From positions 124,001-188,000 of the forward strand of contig NZ_JADEXS020000002.1 in assembly GCF_015207005.2 (NCBI RefSeq): a stretch of DNA of 64,000 nucleotides, read 5' to 3'. Positions 37,001 through 45,593 of the stretch are shown here, piece after piece. Every line of letters starts with the position of its first letter. Within the stretch, counting starts at the first letter, position 1. The stretch comes from Desmonostoc muscorum LEGE 12446 (GTDB lineage Bacteria; Cyanobacteriota; Cyanobacteriia; Cyanobacteriales; Nostocaceae). Under the pieces are notes generated by a model. It made no database searches. It had not been told where the DNA came from and saw only the letters and a list, made by a program, of their open reading frames with translations. Position numbers and translations under genes: made by a program.

Positions 37001-38248
37001 GTTACAGAACTACGGAATCACCTAACAGAAGCATTACCATACTTTATGATGCCATCGGCGTTTGTGATCTTGGACAAAATGCCAATCACTTCTAATGGCA
37101 AAGTAGATCACAATGCTCTTCCTGTTCCAGATATGTCCACTTTTAACAAGGGTAAGAATTTCGTTCCACCCCGCGATTTTTTAGAAATGCAACTAGTACA
37201 AATTTGGGAAGAAATTTTACAGGTTCATCCTGTGGGTGTGCAAGATAATTTCTTTGAAATTGGCGGTCATTCTCTGCTAGCTGTACGGTTGATGGCTCAT
37301 GTTCAAGATAAATTTGGTAAGAACCTACCTCTTTCCATACTTTTTCAAGGAGCAACTATTGAGGAATTAGCAAGTATTTTCCGTCAACAAGAAGAAACTC
37401 AACAGTGGTCTCCCTTAGTCAAAATACAAACTAAAGGTTCAAAGCCACCCTTTTTCTGCATTCATCCAATTGGTGGTAACGTTTTATGTTACGCTAGCCT
37501 AACGCACTATCTAGGTAACAAGCAACCTTTCTACGGATTGCAAGCACGAGGTTTTATAGGGAAACAAAAACCTCGTATGACCATTGAAGAGATGGCAACA
37601 GATTATTTAGAAGCTATCCGTAGCGTCCAACCTGAAGGCCCTTACTACCTGGGCGGTTGGTCTTTTGGTGGCATAGTTGCGTTTGAGATGGCACAAAAGT
37701 TGCACTCGTGGGGCGAACAAGTAGCTTTACTCGCTTTAATAGATACTCAAGCACCTATAGCTCAATTGCGACAGTCAGATATAGATGATGTAATGATTGC
37801 TGTGTTACTTGCAAAAGACTTAGGCGGTAACTTCGGTAAAACAATACCCATCTGTGAGGCAAAATTACAACAGCTAGAACCTGAAACACAAATTAATTAC
37901 ATCTTAGAAGAAGCAAAGCGAGCCGCAATTATCTCCCCAGATACCAATTTGGAGCAAATTAAACAAATTTTGCAAGTTTATCAAGCAAACACTCAAGCCT
38001 TCCTCAATTATGCTCCCGAAGTTTATCCAAATCAAATTGTTCTTCTACGAGCAAGCGAATCTATGTCGCCAACCCAAGATTTTTTGTTAAAAAGGTTTTC
38101 AGAGTTTAAACAAGATAAATTGTTAGGATGGCAGCAGTTTTCTGCTAAACCTATAGAGTTTCATAGTCTTACAGGCAATCATTACTCAATATTAAGCGAA
38201 TCCCACATCCATAATTTAGCTGACAAACTTAGGTTTTATCTAAATTAG
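34034..38248 (+). CDS. NRPS module C-A(Thr)-PCP-TE
   Basis: 1404 aa. Residues 1-55 (MNLNELLFELSERGIKLWAE...) match a TubC-type docking domain. Condensation domain about 70-510 with HHIISD (His207-Asp212). Adenylation domain about 525-1020: SGSTGKPKG near 680; binding-pocket residues D, F, W (FDFSVWEM), N (VLNQTP), I, G (IIFGG), M (NMYG), V, H (TTVHVT) plus the A10 Lys give DFWNIGMVHK, the canonical threonine code. PCP Ser1080 in GGHSLL. Thioesterase: GWSFGG Ser1210, His1383 in GNHYS. No epimerase. It should join the beta-ketoacyl chain to L-Thr and release it by hydrolysis or cyclisation. Confidence 0.92.
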   Translation: MNLNELLFELSERGIKLWAEGEKLHLRAAKTALTPEIRESINEHKAVLLASLNQHNQLKLTSSISIPSVPRDKEIPLTFNQEGLWFLDQLAAKSSTYNISAARKIVGNLNLVVLEKCIAEIVKRHEILRTSFKMINGSTIQVINTDVTVPLSVIDLQVLPEKEQLLKVQYLANQEAQQSFDLATAPLVRFKLLKLGSESYVLLLTIHHIISDVWSMGIIIQELATLYKAFIAGQPYPLPKLALQYADYAYWQRQWLTNELLEEQYNYWQKQLVGVPNLLTLPTDRPRPSAHTFHGSLLYFQLDKKLTQELKQLSQQTAATLYMTLLTAFIILLSYYSGQKDILVGSPIANRNISDLNILIGFFVNTLVMRGDLSGNPTIQEMLERVRKVALDAFAHKDLPFGKLVEKLCPERNQSYNPLFQVCFVLQNTPIGELNLPGLSISSLNLDRNAAMFDLTLSMEETESGLQGYWEYNSDLFDVGTIEQMFRHFEILLKQMVANPQQKIHDITILSEAEVYQQIITWNLTQASYPEDKTIHQLFEEQASKTPNNIAVVYENQYLTYQDLETRANQLAHYLQKQGVETDTLVALCLNRSLDTVVAILGVLKAGGAYLPIDPNYPQERLSFMVEDSQVTHAIATQASIKRLPTQITSLICLDTDSESIAAQPSHPPISKAIPSNLAYCIYTSGSTGKPKGALLEHRNVVRLLVNDELQFTFNDGDVWTMFHYYGFDFSVWEMYGALLYGGKLIVVPQELTRDPAGFLELIIREKVTVLNQTPTFFYSLMQEILKQPQVDIALRYIIFGGEALHPIQLKAWKQAYPNVKLINMYGITETTVHVTFKEITEREIEENVCNIGIPIPTTTTYIMDSQLRLLPVGVPGEICVGGDGVSRGYLNRDELTATRFVQNPYKPQELIYRSGDLAKLLPNGEMIHLGRMDHQVKIRGFRVELGEIQNHLLKLANVSEAAVVAKKLRSTDDLEILAYIVPTTSGVSVTELRNHLTEALPYFMMPSAFVILDKMPITSNGKVDHNALPVPDMSTFNKGKNFVPPRDFLEMQLVQIWEEILQVHPVGVQDNFFEIGGHSLLAVRLMAHVQDKFGKNLPLSILFQGATIEELASIFRQQEETQQWSPLVKIQTKGSKPPFFCIHPIGGNVLCYASLTHYLGNKQPFYGLQARGFIGKQKPRMTIEEMATDYLEAIRSVQPEGPYYLGGWSFGGIVAFEMAQKLHSWGEQVALLALIDTQAPIAQLRQSDIDDVMIAVLLAKDLGGNFGKTIPICEAKLQQLEPETQINYILEEAKRAAIISPDTNLEQIKQILQVYQANTQAFLNYAPEVYPNQIVLLRASESMSPTQDFLLKRFSEFKQDKLLGWQQFSAKPIEFHSLTGNHYSILSESHIHNLADKLRFYLN

Positions 38249-38409
38249 TTTTAGCTTGTCAAAATTAAATATAATACTCTCTTCTTTTAGAAGGTATTTA
38301 TAACTAATAGCTAAAAACAAGAATAATTGTTCTTTTATAGCAAGCATTTAAATATTATTAAATGTAAGTAAGAAAAACAATAAAATTTACCAAACAAGAT
38401 TCAATTAAA

Positions 38410-38844
38410 ATGAAGTACAAAAAAACAATTAAAATTGATGCGCCTGTGGAAAAGGTCTTTAGTTTTTGTGCATCACCTTATGGCTTTGAAAAACATTTTC
38501 CGCATCGAGTTCGTTGGATTAATAAACATGAGGAATGGAATATAGGTTCAATTATTGAATTTAAATTTCGGTTTTTCTTGGTTTGGATGTATTGGAAAAC
38601 TGAGATAACAGTTTACGAAGAGAATAAGTTCTTTGCTGATATTATGAAAGTAGGATTCCCATATAAATGCTTTAACCATTATCATTTTTTTGAGCCTGTG
38701 GGGAACCAAACTATTTATACAGATCAAATTGAGTTTAGTTTAGGATTTGGCAATTTAATAGATAGAACTGTTGGAAAAATGATTATAGGCTCAATATTTA
38801 CTAAACGTCATAAAAATTTAAAAAAATGCTTATGTAAATATTAA
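38410..38844 (+). CDS. SRPBCC (polyketide cyclase/START-like) family protein
   Basis: 144 aa starting KYKKTIKIDAPVEKVFSFCASPYGFEKHFP, a standard SRPBCC N-terminus. The fold binds hydrophobic ligands in a deep cavity; members include polyketide cyclases and lipid carriers. The family alone does not give a reaction. Its place between the NRPS and the desaturase suggests binding or cyclising the lipopeptide or its acyl chain. It is 161 bp after the NRPS on the same strand. Confidence 0.7.
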   Translation: MKYKKTIKIDAPVEKVFSFCASPYGFEKHFPHRVRWINKHEEWNIGSIIEFKFRFFLVWMYWKTEITVYEENKFFADIMKVGFPYKCFNHYHFFEPVGNQTIYTDQIEFSLGFGNLIDRTVGKMIIGSIFTKRHKNLKKCLCKY

Positions 38845-38917
38845 AAATTGCAAATTTTCACATTTCCAGGCTTGAAATCAAACAAACCAAATAAAAAGAC
38901 TGACATTGGAGGTAATT

Positions 38918-39919
38918 ATGTTAAAAGAAGACTATGTATTAATCGCTAAAAAATTAGCTAAAAGCGGTTCTTTAAGGGTAAACAACTTTTATGGAACTTT
39001 TACAGTGTTAGCAGAAATAGCTTGTTTTGCAATTGGCTTGGCTCTTTTATTAAAAACTCCTTACTTTTCCGTTCTATACTGGATTTTAGAAATATTTTTA
39101 GGGATATCACTTTTTCGTTTTTTTGTAATTCTTCATGAATGTGGACATAAAGCCTTATTCTCTTATAAATTTATGAATACTATTACGGGTACATTAGTTA
39201 GCCCTTTATGCATTATTCCTTATATTTCCTGGAGAAATATACATTATCAACATCATAAATGGGTTGGTGTAGTAGATAAAGATCCAACACAAGCTGTTCT
39301 TCTCAAATTGAGAGAAAATTCCAAATTTACCCACAACTTATTTCGTATTATTTGGAAAACTTGGTTCCCAATTTCGTTTTTTAAGTTAACCTTTCAAGTT
39401 TTTTGGTTATATCCTTTGAACGAGTATAAGGAAAAAAGCTATACCAATGCTAAAGCTGGATTTGTCTCATTGATTGCAATTATACTTCCCCATATTCTTG
39501 TGATTTTCTATTTGGGATTAGTTAAATATCTAATCATATTTACTCCAATGTTGTTGATTTATGCTGTTTGGTTTGAAAATATGAATTTCTCTCAGCACGT
39601 TGGACTTTTTCCATACTTATCTAGTCATCATCCCAAGCCAATTCCACTGCACGAACAAGATTCTATCAGCCGAACCAGTGAGATGAATTCTATTCTTGCA
39701 GTTTTGTTTTGTTACAACTTTAACTTACATATAGAACATCATTTATTTCCAGCTGCACCTTGGTATCAACTACCAAAAGTAAAGAATTGTTTAGAATCAG
39801 TGGATAATTTGGATATAGATTATAAAGGAGTAGGTTTCCCCGATTTTGTATTACAATTACGTCGTCAAGACCCAGTTGATATTTATTTAAAAACTCTTCC
39901 ACCTCATGAAGAAAAATAA
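38918..39919 (+). CDS. Membrane fatty acid desaturase
   Basis: About 333 aa from ATG 38918, chosen for the strong GGAGGT at 38908-38913. Three histidine boxes: HECGH, HYQHH and HIEHH, the di-iron ligands of integral-membrane desaturases/hydroxylases. Hydrophobic helices flank them. It probably adds a double bond (or hydroxyl) to the acyl chain of the cluster product or its precursor. Regiochemistry cannot be read from sequence. Confidence 0.88.
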   Translation: MLKEDYVLIAKKLAKSGSLRVNNFYGTFTVLAEIACFAIGLALLLKTPYFSVLYWILEIFLGISLFRFFVILHECGHKALFSYKFMNTITGTLVSPLCIIPYISWRNIHYQHHKWVGVVDKDPTQAVLLKLRENSKFTHNLFRIIWKTWFPISFFKLTFQVFWLYPLNEYKEKSYTNAKAGFVSLIAIILPHILVIFYLGLVKYLIIFTPMLLIYAVWFENMNFSQHVGLFPYLSSHHPKPIPLHEQDSISRTSEMNSILAVLFCYNFNLHIEHHLFPAAPWYQLPKVKNCLESVDNLDIDYKGVGFPDFVLQLRRQDPVDIYLKTLPPHEEK

Positions 39920-39953
39920 TAAATTTGAGCAAAAATTTTACTAGTAAATTGAA

Positions 39954-41252
39954 ATGCAGAAACTCCAAAAGCAAGCAAGTATTTTATTTAAACTTCCCAA
40001 GTGGAACTTTGTTACCCTGATAGTTGTGGTATCAACTATAGCAATTACAATTCCCGTATACTATTTCCTAAATACTAAAACTGTTAAACAAAAGCCTTTA
40101 GTTACATCTGCGGAACCAAAAGCTATTACAGCATTAGGAAGACTAGAGCCTGAAGGAGAAGTAATTAATATATCTGCTTCTAGTACATTAGAAGGAGTTA
40201 GAGTTAAACAACTTTTAATCAAAGAAGGAGACTGGGTAAAAGCTGGACAAATTATTGCTGTTTTAGATCGTCGTGATCGCTTAGACGCTCAATTCAAACA
40301 GTCTCAAAAGGAAATTGAAGTTGCTCAGGCTCGTTTGGATCTGGTGAAATCTGGATCTGAGGAAGGAGAAATTGCAGCTCAAAAAGCAATTATTGCTCGT
40401 TTACAAACAGAGTTGTTTCAAGAAGGCAAAGCTCAAGAAGCTAAGATGGCTGGTTTAAGAACTAAATTGCTCAGAGAGCAAGATGTTCAACAAGCTAAAC
40501 TTTCGAGCTTAAAAGCAGAATTAAATAATGCCGTAATAGAGTGCCAACGTTATGAAACATTGTTTCAACAAGGTGCAGTACCAGCATCGACTCGTGATAC
40601 TAAATGTTTAGCAAGTAAAACATCAAACGAGCGTTTTAAAGAAGCGGAAGCGGCTAAAAATCAGGTTATAGAAACTTTACAGGAGCAAATCAACGAGACA
40701 CAAGCAAGTAGAAGTAAAAGCTTAGAAAGCTTAGTGCAACAAATTGTAGAAGCTAAAGCTAGCTTACAGCGCATTCAACAAGTGCGTCCAGAAGATGTTA
40801 AAGTCGCTCAAGCTGAGGTTGAAAGCGCAATAGCAGCAGCAAAAAAAGCACAACAAGAACTTGATTTAGCCTACGTCCGGACTTTTAAAGAAGGTAAAAT
40901 TTTAAAATTACATACTTATCCTGGTGAAGTAGTTGATTCTAATGGGGTTGTTGAATTAGGACAAACTAAACAGATGTATGCGGTGGCTGAAGTATATGAA
41001 ACTAATATAGGCAAAGTTCGCCTAGGCCAAAAAGCAACTATCAGTAGCGAATACGGGGGTTTCACAGGAGAATTACAAGGAGCAGTAGAAAATGTTGGCT
41101 TAAAAATTGGTAAAAGAAATATTCTTGATACTGATCCTGCCGCTAATGTAGATGTCAGAGTCATGGAAGTTAAGATTAAAATTAACCCAGAAGATAGTCA
41201 AAAAGTTACGAATTTGACTAATTTGCAGGTAAAAGTATCAATTCGTATCTGA
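39954..41252 (+). CDS. devB: DevB-type membrane fusion protein (HlyD family)
   Basis: 432 aa. N-terminal membrane anchor about 20-40, a lipoyl-like half (EPEGEVINISASSTLEGVRV), a long alpha-helical hairpin about 120-300 (Gln/Glu/Ala rich), then the second lipoyl half and beta-barrel (TKQMYAVAEVYETNIGKV). This is the architecture of DevB, the periplasmic adaptor linking DevCA to TolC. 34 bp separate it from the desaturase. It is a paralogue dedicated to this cluster by position; the heterocyst glycolipid exporter is the best-known relative. Confidence 0.86.
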   Translation: MQKLQKQASILFKLPKWNFVTLIVVVSTIAITIPVYYFLNTKTVKQKPLVTSAEPKAITALGRLEPEGEVINISASSTLEGVRVKQLLIKEGDWVKAGQIIAVLDRRDRLDAQFKQSQKEIEVAQARLDLVKSGSEEGEIAAQKAIIARLQTELFQEGKAQEAKMAGLRTKLLREQDVQQAKLSSLKAELNNAVIECQRYETLFQQGAVPASTRDTKCLASKTSNERFKEAEAAKNQVIETLQEQINETQASRSKSLESLVQQIVEAKASLQRIQQVRPEDVKVAQAEVESAIAAAKKAQQELDLAYVRTFKEGKILKLHTYPGEVVDSNGVVELGQTKQMYAVAEVYETNIGKVRLGQKATISSEYGGFTGELQGAVENVGLKIGKRNILDTDPAANVDVRVMEVKIKINPEDSQKVTNLTNLQVKVSIRI

Positions 41253-41333
41253 ACAAAATCTTGATGGAAATAAAGATTTATTTAGAACTAATACTTTTTA
41301 GAAAAATTTATTCACCATAAATACATTTTGAAT

Positions 41334-42500
41334 ATGTTTCGACGAAATACGCCTTTGGCTTGGTTACAGCTCACTAGAGTTAAAACTCGCTTCATTGTGG
41401 CTTTAATTGGCATTGCTTTTGCAGATATTCTCATGTTCATGCAGTTAGGATTTCAAGATGGCTTGTATGACTGCAATACAATTTTCCATAGAAATCTGAA
41501 AGCCGATATTGTGATGCTGAGTTCTCAAACAATCGCTATTTACTATATGGAAAGTTTTCCTAGACCGTTATTGTACGATACTTTGAACTATGAGGGAGTT
41601 GAATCAGTTAATTCGACATACGTTGATGTTTTAGCATGGAAAAACCCTAATACTGCTCAGTCTTATCCCATATTAACTTATGCTTTTGACCCAAACAAAC
41701 CTATTTTACCTTTACAAGGAGTTGAAGAACATTTAGAGCAATTAAAACAGCCAGATACAGTTTTATTTGATATTACCTCACGTCCTGAATGGGGTACTAA
41801 TTTTATGAAAAATAAACTAGAAAAAGGTGAATCTGTATATAGTGAAGTTAATGATCGCAGAATTAATTTAGCTGGCTTATTTACTATGGGGCCGTCTTTT
41901 TCAGCTGATGCTAATTTAATTACTAGTGATTTAAATTTTCTTCGGATTGTTAAAAATCGCTCTCCTCAACAAATAGACGTAGGATTAATTAATGTTAAAC
42001 CCGGTTATGATATCCAAAAAGTTCTTGAAGTTTTAAGAAAAAATCTACCCCAAAAAGATGTGAAAGTTGTGACTAAACAAGAATTTGTAGAGTTAGAGAC
42101 TAAATATTGGGCTGAAAGCAGCCCAATTGGGGTAATTTTTGGTTTGGGTGTTATTATGGGCTTTACTGTTGGTGCGGTTATTGTTTATCAAATTTTATAT
42201 GCAGATGTTTCCGATCATCTCAGCGAATATGCAACATTAAAAGCAATGGGTTATTCGCATAAATACTTATTGAGTCTTGTTTTTCAAGAAGCTTTAATTT
42301 TGGCATTCTTTGGTTATCTTCCTGGATATATTATTAGTTTATTGCTATATGACTTAACTAGAGCAGAATCATTTTTGCCAATATTTATGACAGTAAATAG
42401 AGGAGTAAACATATTAATATTGACAGTATTAATGTGCTTTATTTCTGGTATTATTGCAGTGCGTAAGCTAAAAGATGCAGATCCAGCAGATGTCTTTTAA
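41334..42500 (+). CDS. devC: DevC-type ABC exporter permease
   Basis: About 388 aa from ATG 41334 (a TTG at 41328 gives 390). One N-terminal helix (FIVALIGIAFADILMFMQLG), a large extracytoplasmic domain, then three C-terminal helices with the FtsX/MacB-like region (YATLKAMGYSHKYL). Typical DevC. It forms the membrane part of the exporter with the ATPase at 42525. Confidence 0.88.
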   Translation: MFRRNTPLAWLQLTRVKTRFIVALIGIAFADILMFMQLGFQDGLYDCNTIFHRNLKADIVMLSSQTIAIYYMESFPRPLLYDTLNYEGVESVNSTYVDVLAWKNPNTAQSYPILTYAFDPNKPILPLQGVEEHLEQLKQPDTVLFDITSRPEWGTNFMKNKLEKGESVYSEVNDRRINLAGLFTMGPSFSADANLITSDLNFLRIVKNRSPQQIDVGLINVKPGYDIQKVLEVLRKNLPQKDVKVVTKQEFVELETKYWAESSPIGVIFGLGVIMGFTVGAVIVYQILYADVSDHLSEYATLKAMGYSHKYLLSLVFQEALILAFFGYLPGYIISLLLYDLTRAESFLPIFMTVNRGVNILILTVLMCFISGIIAVRKLKDADPADVF

Positions 42501-42524
42501 TTTTAAAATTTTAGCAAAATTATT

Positions 42525-43223
42525 ATGAATAACAAGCCAATTATTGAGATAGAAAACTTAGAGCATTTTTTTGGACAAGGTGAGCTAAATAAACAAATTT
42601 TATTTAATATTAATTTAAAAGTTTATCCTGGTGAAATAGCTATTATGGAAGGCCCATCTGGCTCTGGAAAAACAACATTATTGACATTAATTGGTGGTCT
42701 AAGATCTGTCCAGGCTGGAAGTTTGAAAGTTTTTGGTCAAGAGCTTTTGGGAGCTAGCGAACAAAAATTGATGCAAACACGTCGCTATATTGGCTATATT
42801 TTTCAATCTCATAACTTGCTGAAATTTCTTACAGCAAAACAAAATGTGGAAATGTCACTAGAACTACACGATAACCTAAGCCGTAAGGAAATTCGTGAAC
42901 GTTCTGTAAAAATGCTAACAGATGTTGGTTTAGGTGAGCGAATTGATTCTTATCCTGAAAATCTTTCAGGAGGACAAAAACAAAGAGTTGCTATTGCACG
43001 CGCCTTAGCTTCACAACCTAAGTTAGTTTTAGCTGATGAGCCTACAGCATCTTTAGATAAATATAGCGGTCGTGCTGTTGTCGAACTCATGCAAAAACTA
43101 GCCAAACAGCAAGGTTGCTCTATTCTAATTGTTACGCATGATAATCGTATTCTTGATATTGCTGACCGCATTATTAAAATGGAAGATGGGCACTTATCTG
43201 AAGAGTTAATAGCATTAATATAA
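42525..43223 (+). CDS. devA: DevA-type ABC exporter ATPase
   Basis: 232 aa. Walker A GPSGSGKTTL, Q-loop IFQSHNL, signature LSGGQKQRVAIARAL, Walker B LVLADEPTASLD, and H-loop VTHD. MacB/LolD-like size. It lies 24 bp after devC and completes a tripartite exporter. An insertion sequence starts 37 bp after its stop, so the cluster's right border is recent. Confidence 0.9.
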   Translation: MNNKPIIEIENLEHFFGQGELNKQILFNINLKVYPGEIAIMEGPSGSGKTTLLTLIGGLRSVQAGSLKVFGQELLGASEQKLMQTRRYIGYIFQSHNLLKFLTAKQNVEMSLELHDNLSRKEIRERSVKMLTDVGLGERIDSYPENLSGGQKQRVAIARALASQPKLVLADEPTASLDKYSGRAVVELMQKLAKQQGCSILIVTHDNRILDIADRIIKMEDGHLSEELIALI

Positions 43224-43295
43224 AACAAAAACTATATTTGGGTCTTCGATACTATTTTAAGGGACTTCCAGAAAATAAACTATTCCATTAGCAAT

Positions 43296-43308
43296 AATGA
43301 TAATCATT
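43296..43308. promoter_or_regulatory. Fur-box-like palindrome, left IS end
   Basis: AATGATAATCATT, with flanks matching about 16 of 19 positions of the Fur box consensus. Binding by Fur is inference. Confidence 0.5.
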
Positions 43309-43313
43309 TTTAA

Positions 43314-43354
43314 GGGGGATGAAGGGGCTGCCGACGGCAGCCCCTTCATCCCCC
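43314..43354. repeat. 19-bp perfect hairpin, left IS end
   Basis: GGGGGATGAAGGGGCTGCC and its exact inverse around GAC. It could insulate the transposase from outside transcription. Confidence 0.85.
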
Positions 43355-43389
43355 TTTTGTAGTAATTTGAATAATGATTGAGTTTTTGA

Positions 43390-44639
43390 GTGTGGCAACT
43401 GGTGACTATAGTATTAACTGATTCTCTTAAAAAGTTGTTGATTGAAACTGCATCTCAATTAAAAGGTGCTGAAAAGCGTAAATTTATGGCACAGACAGTT
43501 CAGGGCTTAGGTTTAGGAGGGCAAAGGCTTGCACAATCAGAACTAGGATGGAATAGAGACACAATTCGGAAAGGGACAAGAGAATTAAAAAGCGGTATTA
43601 CTTGTGTTGATAACATGAGTGGCAAAGGACGTTATAAAGCAGAAGAACACCTACCAAATCTTTTAGAAGATATAAAAAATTTAGTTGACTTTTATAGTCA
43701 AACAGATCCGAGTTTTAAAAGTCAAAGACTATATACTAGACTCAGTGCAGCCGAAGTCAGAAAGCAATTAATCGAAAAGTATGGTTACAGCGATGAAAAG
43801 TTACATACATCAGAAACAATTCGAGTCAAATTAAATAATTTAGGTTACAAGCTCAGAAGGGTAAAGAAAGTTCAACCTCAAAAAAAATTCCACAAACTGA
43901 TGCAATCTTTGAGCAATTAGACATTGTAAATAAAGATGCTTCAGAAGATAAGAGTGTTTTACGTCTAAGCATGGACGGAAAAGCCCGTGTTAAGATCGGC
44001 TCATTTGACCGAGGGGGTAAAAGCAGGGATGGAGCGAAGGCTGACGACCATGATTATAATCCGAAGACAACTGTAACTCCTTATGGTATCTTTCTTCCAG
44101 AGCTTGATGAGCTATTTTTATACTTTACGGAATCGAAAGCTACAAGCGATTTTATTGTTGATATTCTAGAAGATTTTTGGTTAGAAGAAAAGCATCGTTT
44201 TTCTGATATTCAAACCCTACTTCTCAATCAAGATAACGGGCCACAGAATAGCTCACGGCGTACTCAATTTATGAAACGTATAGTAGAGTTTGTGCAAAAA
44301 CATCAAGTAAATATACGTTTAGCTTACTATCCGCCCTATCATAGTAAATATAATCCGATAGAAAGGACGTGGGCAGTACTAGAAAATCACTGGAATGGTA
44401 GCATTTTAGATGAACTAGAAACGGCTCTAAATTTTGCCAGCACTATGACATGGAACGGGAAACATCCAGTCGTTAAGTTAGTACACGAAACTTATGAGAA
44501 TGGGGTCAAGCTTACAAAAAAAGCTATGGCTCAAATTGAAAAACAGATTGAGCGGCTAACCGATTCTACTCATGAAGTTTTCCCAAATTTAGGTAATTGG
44601 TTTATTGATATTTGTTGTAGTAAAACAAAAGTTATTTGA
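43390..44639 (+). CDS. ISAzo13-type transposase made by -1 frameshifting
   Basis: Two overlapping frames. ORF A (43390-43920, GTG start) holds the N-terminal DNA-binding region. ORF B continues to 44639 and holds the DDE catalytic residues: SMDGKARVKIG (Asp), LNQDNGPQN (Asp), YNPIERTWAVLENHW (Glu). An A8 run at 43880-43887 (CAAAAAAAATTC) is the only place needed: a -1 slip turns ...QPQKKF into ...QPQKKIPQTDAIFEQL and restores the family sequence. Programmed slippage (ribosomal or transcriptional) is common in such elements; a recent one-base deletion is the alternative. Confidence 0.82.
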
Positions 44640-44740
44640 TTTTAATAACAGCATTTATTTAGCTACAAAACATACTAATCCTACACTGTTTAACTTTAAA
44701 ATAGATGACAAGTGTATAGATTCTTCATGCATAGATGATC

Positions 44741-44779
44741 GGGAGAAAAGGGGTTGCCGAGGGCAACCCCTTTTCTCCC
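44741..44779. repeat. 18-bp perfect hairpin, right IS end
   Basis: GGGAGAAAAGGGGTTGCC with exact inverse around GAG, mirroring the layout but not the sequence of the left-end hairpin. Confidence 0.85.
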
Positions 44780-44790
44780 CCCCCCCTTAA

Positions 44791-44803
44791 AATGATTATC
44801 ATT
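44791..44803. promoter_or_regulatory. Fur-box-like palindrome, right IS end
   Basis: AATGATTATCATT, the inverse of the left-end palindrome, beside a C10 tract. Confidence 0.45.
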
Positions 44804-44977
44804 CTTGAGAAAACATATTTCTTGTTTTTCTTGGAATAATTTATTCTTTGGAAGTCCCTAATATGGCATAGATTTGCCTTTTTTAGAAGCAAAAAATTTA
44901 GTATGCGCTTTAGCTTGTGTAATCCATCTCCTTATTTAGCAAAATTATTGCGGAAAGTTTCTTTGTGAACTGTTCTT

Positions 44978-45574
44978 TTAAATATTAATTCTACCCTTAT
45001 GTGTTCCTAATGCTTGTCGAATGAAGCAAAGAACTGAGCAGATGTGGATTTCTAAAGGAATATCCTTTTGATAAATGAAGGCATCCTCTCCTGCCCGCTC
45101 TAATAGATGGACTACATAATTAGCAGCAAGTATGGAATTTAAACCAGGAGAAACTTGCCCATCAGCGATCGCTTGATTGAGCAAGTTGTACATCCAATTT
45201 TTGAAAGGAGCAAATAAATTTTCCCTTGTATCTACCGTTTCAATCAGCGCAGCACCACTGTGAATTAATGGCATAATATCGCTGTATTGCTCAATGATTG
45301 GAAAAATAGCTCTTACACTCGCTTCTAAAATAGCGTCTAGCTCGGTTAATCCTTGAGTAACTTGAGTAAGAGAAGCTTGTACTTTCCCAAACATTTCTTC
45401 TGTAAGAGTAGTAATCAAGGAAGACTTAGACGGAAAATACAAGTAAAAAGCTGCTTGAGTAACTCCGGCTCGCGCAACAATTTCAGAAATAGATGTGGCT
45501 TCGTACCCCTTCTCAGCTAAGACAGTTCGGGCGGCGGCAAGCAGTTGTTCTCGGCTATTAGTTTTACGCCCCAT
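44978..45574 (-). CDS. TetR-family repressor
   Basis: 198 aa from ATG 45574. The upstream codons to 45643 overlap the hydrolase end and are unlikely. N-terminal HTH: REQLLAAARTVLAEKGYEAT, SISEIVARAGVTQAAFYLYF. The C-terminal ligand-binding domain is all-helical and not diagnostic. It is 19 bp downstream of the hydrolase gene and thus in one operon with it. A perfect 19-bp inverted repeat at 46613-46660 upstream of the operon is the probable operator, giving autoregulation. Confidence 0.9.
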   Translation of the reverse strand: MGRKTNSREQLLAAARTVLAEKGYEATSISEIVARAGVTQAAFYLYFPSKSSLITTLTEEMFGKVQASLTQVTQGLTELDAILEASVRAIFPIIEQYSDIMPLIHSGAALIETVDTRENLFAPFKNWMYNLLNQAIADGQVSPGLNSILAANYVVHLLERAGEDAFIYQKDIPLEIHICSVLCFIRQALGTHKGRINI

Positions 45575-45593
45575 GAGTAAGGCTTCCTTCAAG

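Larger units (their letters stand above)
43261..44858 (+). mobile_element. ISAzo13-type insertion sequence, complete
   Basis: 1598 bp. Ends GGGACTTCCAG... (43261) and inverted GGGACTTCCAA... (44858) are 24/27 identical. TAA flanks both sides (43258-43260, 44859-44861) as a likely 3-bp duplication. Each end also has, further in, the palindrome AATGATAATCATT, a G- or C-tract and a long perfect hairpin (19-bp arms at 43314-43354; 18-bp arms at 44741-44779). Confidence 0.85.

Noticed and set aside
26728..43223. Cluster read as a siderophore pathway because Fur-like palindromes lie next to it
   Set aside because: The palindromes belong to the ISAzo13 element ends, and no TonB receptor or metal-chelating amino acid code is present.
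39954..43223. DevBCA as the heterocyst glycolipid exporter itself
   Set aside because: Position directly behind the NRPS/desaturase genes points to a dedicated paralogue; no hgl genes are in the window.
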